Origin: JABFRZ01 sp036376275
GTDB lineage: Bacteria > Planctomycetota > UBA1135 > GCA-002686595
Direction: 5' to 3'
NCBI GenBank assembly: GCA_036376275.1
Contig: DASVAP010000147.1
Location: 1-8,619, forward strand
Length of the DNA: 8,619 bases
Every line of letters starts with the position of its first letter. Positions within the stretch are counted from its first letter, which is position 1. A model generated the notes under the pieces. That model had not been told where the DNA came from. It was given only the letters and a program-made list of their open reading frames with translations, and did not search any database. The position numbers were made by a program, and so were the translations under genes. Positions 8,578 through 8,619 of the stretch are shown here, in pieces.

Positions 8578-8619
8578 GGAGCCGCGAGCGTCGGCCCGTC
8601 GGTCGGAACCCCTAGTTCC

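Overview
This is a very GC-rich window (roughly 70% or more by eye) with strong G/C bias at third codon positions. It carries five protein genes: one truncated at the left edge and four complete. I see no RNA gene, CRISPR array, transposase or integrase. The best guess at origin is a deep-branching Planctomycetota bacterium, isolate or metagenome-assembled. The reasons are an ECF sigma factor of the 'Sig-70_X6' type (region 2.4 core HFFALAARAMRQVLVDHAR) directly followed by a PknB-type kinase fused to a formylglycine-generating-enzyme-like (FGE/SUMF1) domain, plus secreted proteins with the beta-sandwich tail (LGSTW...YAQAL...LSNALDLLLWD) seen in that phylum. This assignment comes from recognised protein families, not from a search.

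Layout. (1) Bases 3-1937 (+): C-terminal 644 residues of a three-domain multicopper oxidase with all four copper-ligand motifs. (2) Bases 1938-2161: non-coding, with three successive inverted repeats. (3) Bases 2162-4219 (+): a 685-residue exported protein of unknown function, with a beta-rich N-terminal module, a long Ala/Glu/Arg-rich helical centre and a beta-rich C-terminal half. (4) Bases 4220-4405: a short convergent gap with a strong hairpin. (5) Bases 7015-4406 (-): a membrane serine/threonine kinase with a C-terminal FGE-like sensor domain. (6) Bases 7608-7012 (-): the ECF sigma factor upstream of it, overlapping the kinase by four bases. (7) Bases 7609-7752: a divergent promoter region with the same nonamer facing both ways. 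(8) Bases 7753-8577 (+): a 274-residue secreted, cysteine-rich protein with an Ig/BsuPI-like N-terminal part and the Planctomycete-type tail. Bases 8578-8619 hold nothing I can call.

How the parts may fit. Sigma factor and kinase look like one translationally coupled signalling unit. The FGE-like domain lies C-terminal to a single membrane span, so outside the cytoplasm, with the kinase inside. The sigma factor lacks the acidic patch usually found in region 2.2 and has Q-P-T-A instead, so phosphorylation of that threonine by the partner kinase is an attractive switch by analogy with the Vibrio EcfP/PknT pair. The divergent secreted protein shares a promoter-like nonamer with the sigma gene and is the first candidate target. 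The oxidase and the helical secreted protein, converging from the other side, are extracytoplasmic, but nothing in the sequence ties them functionally to the signalling unit.
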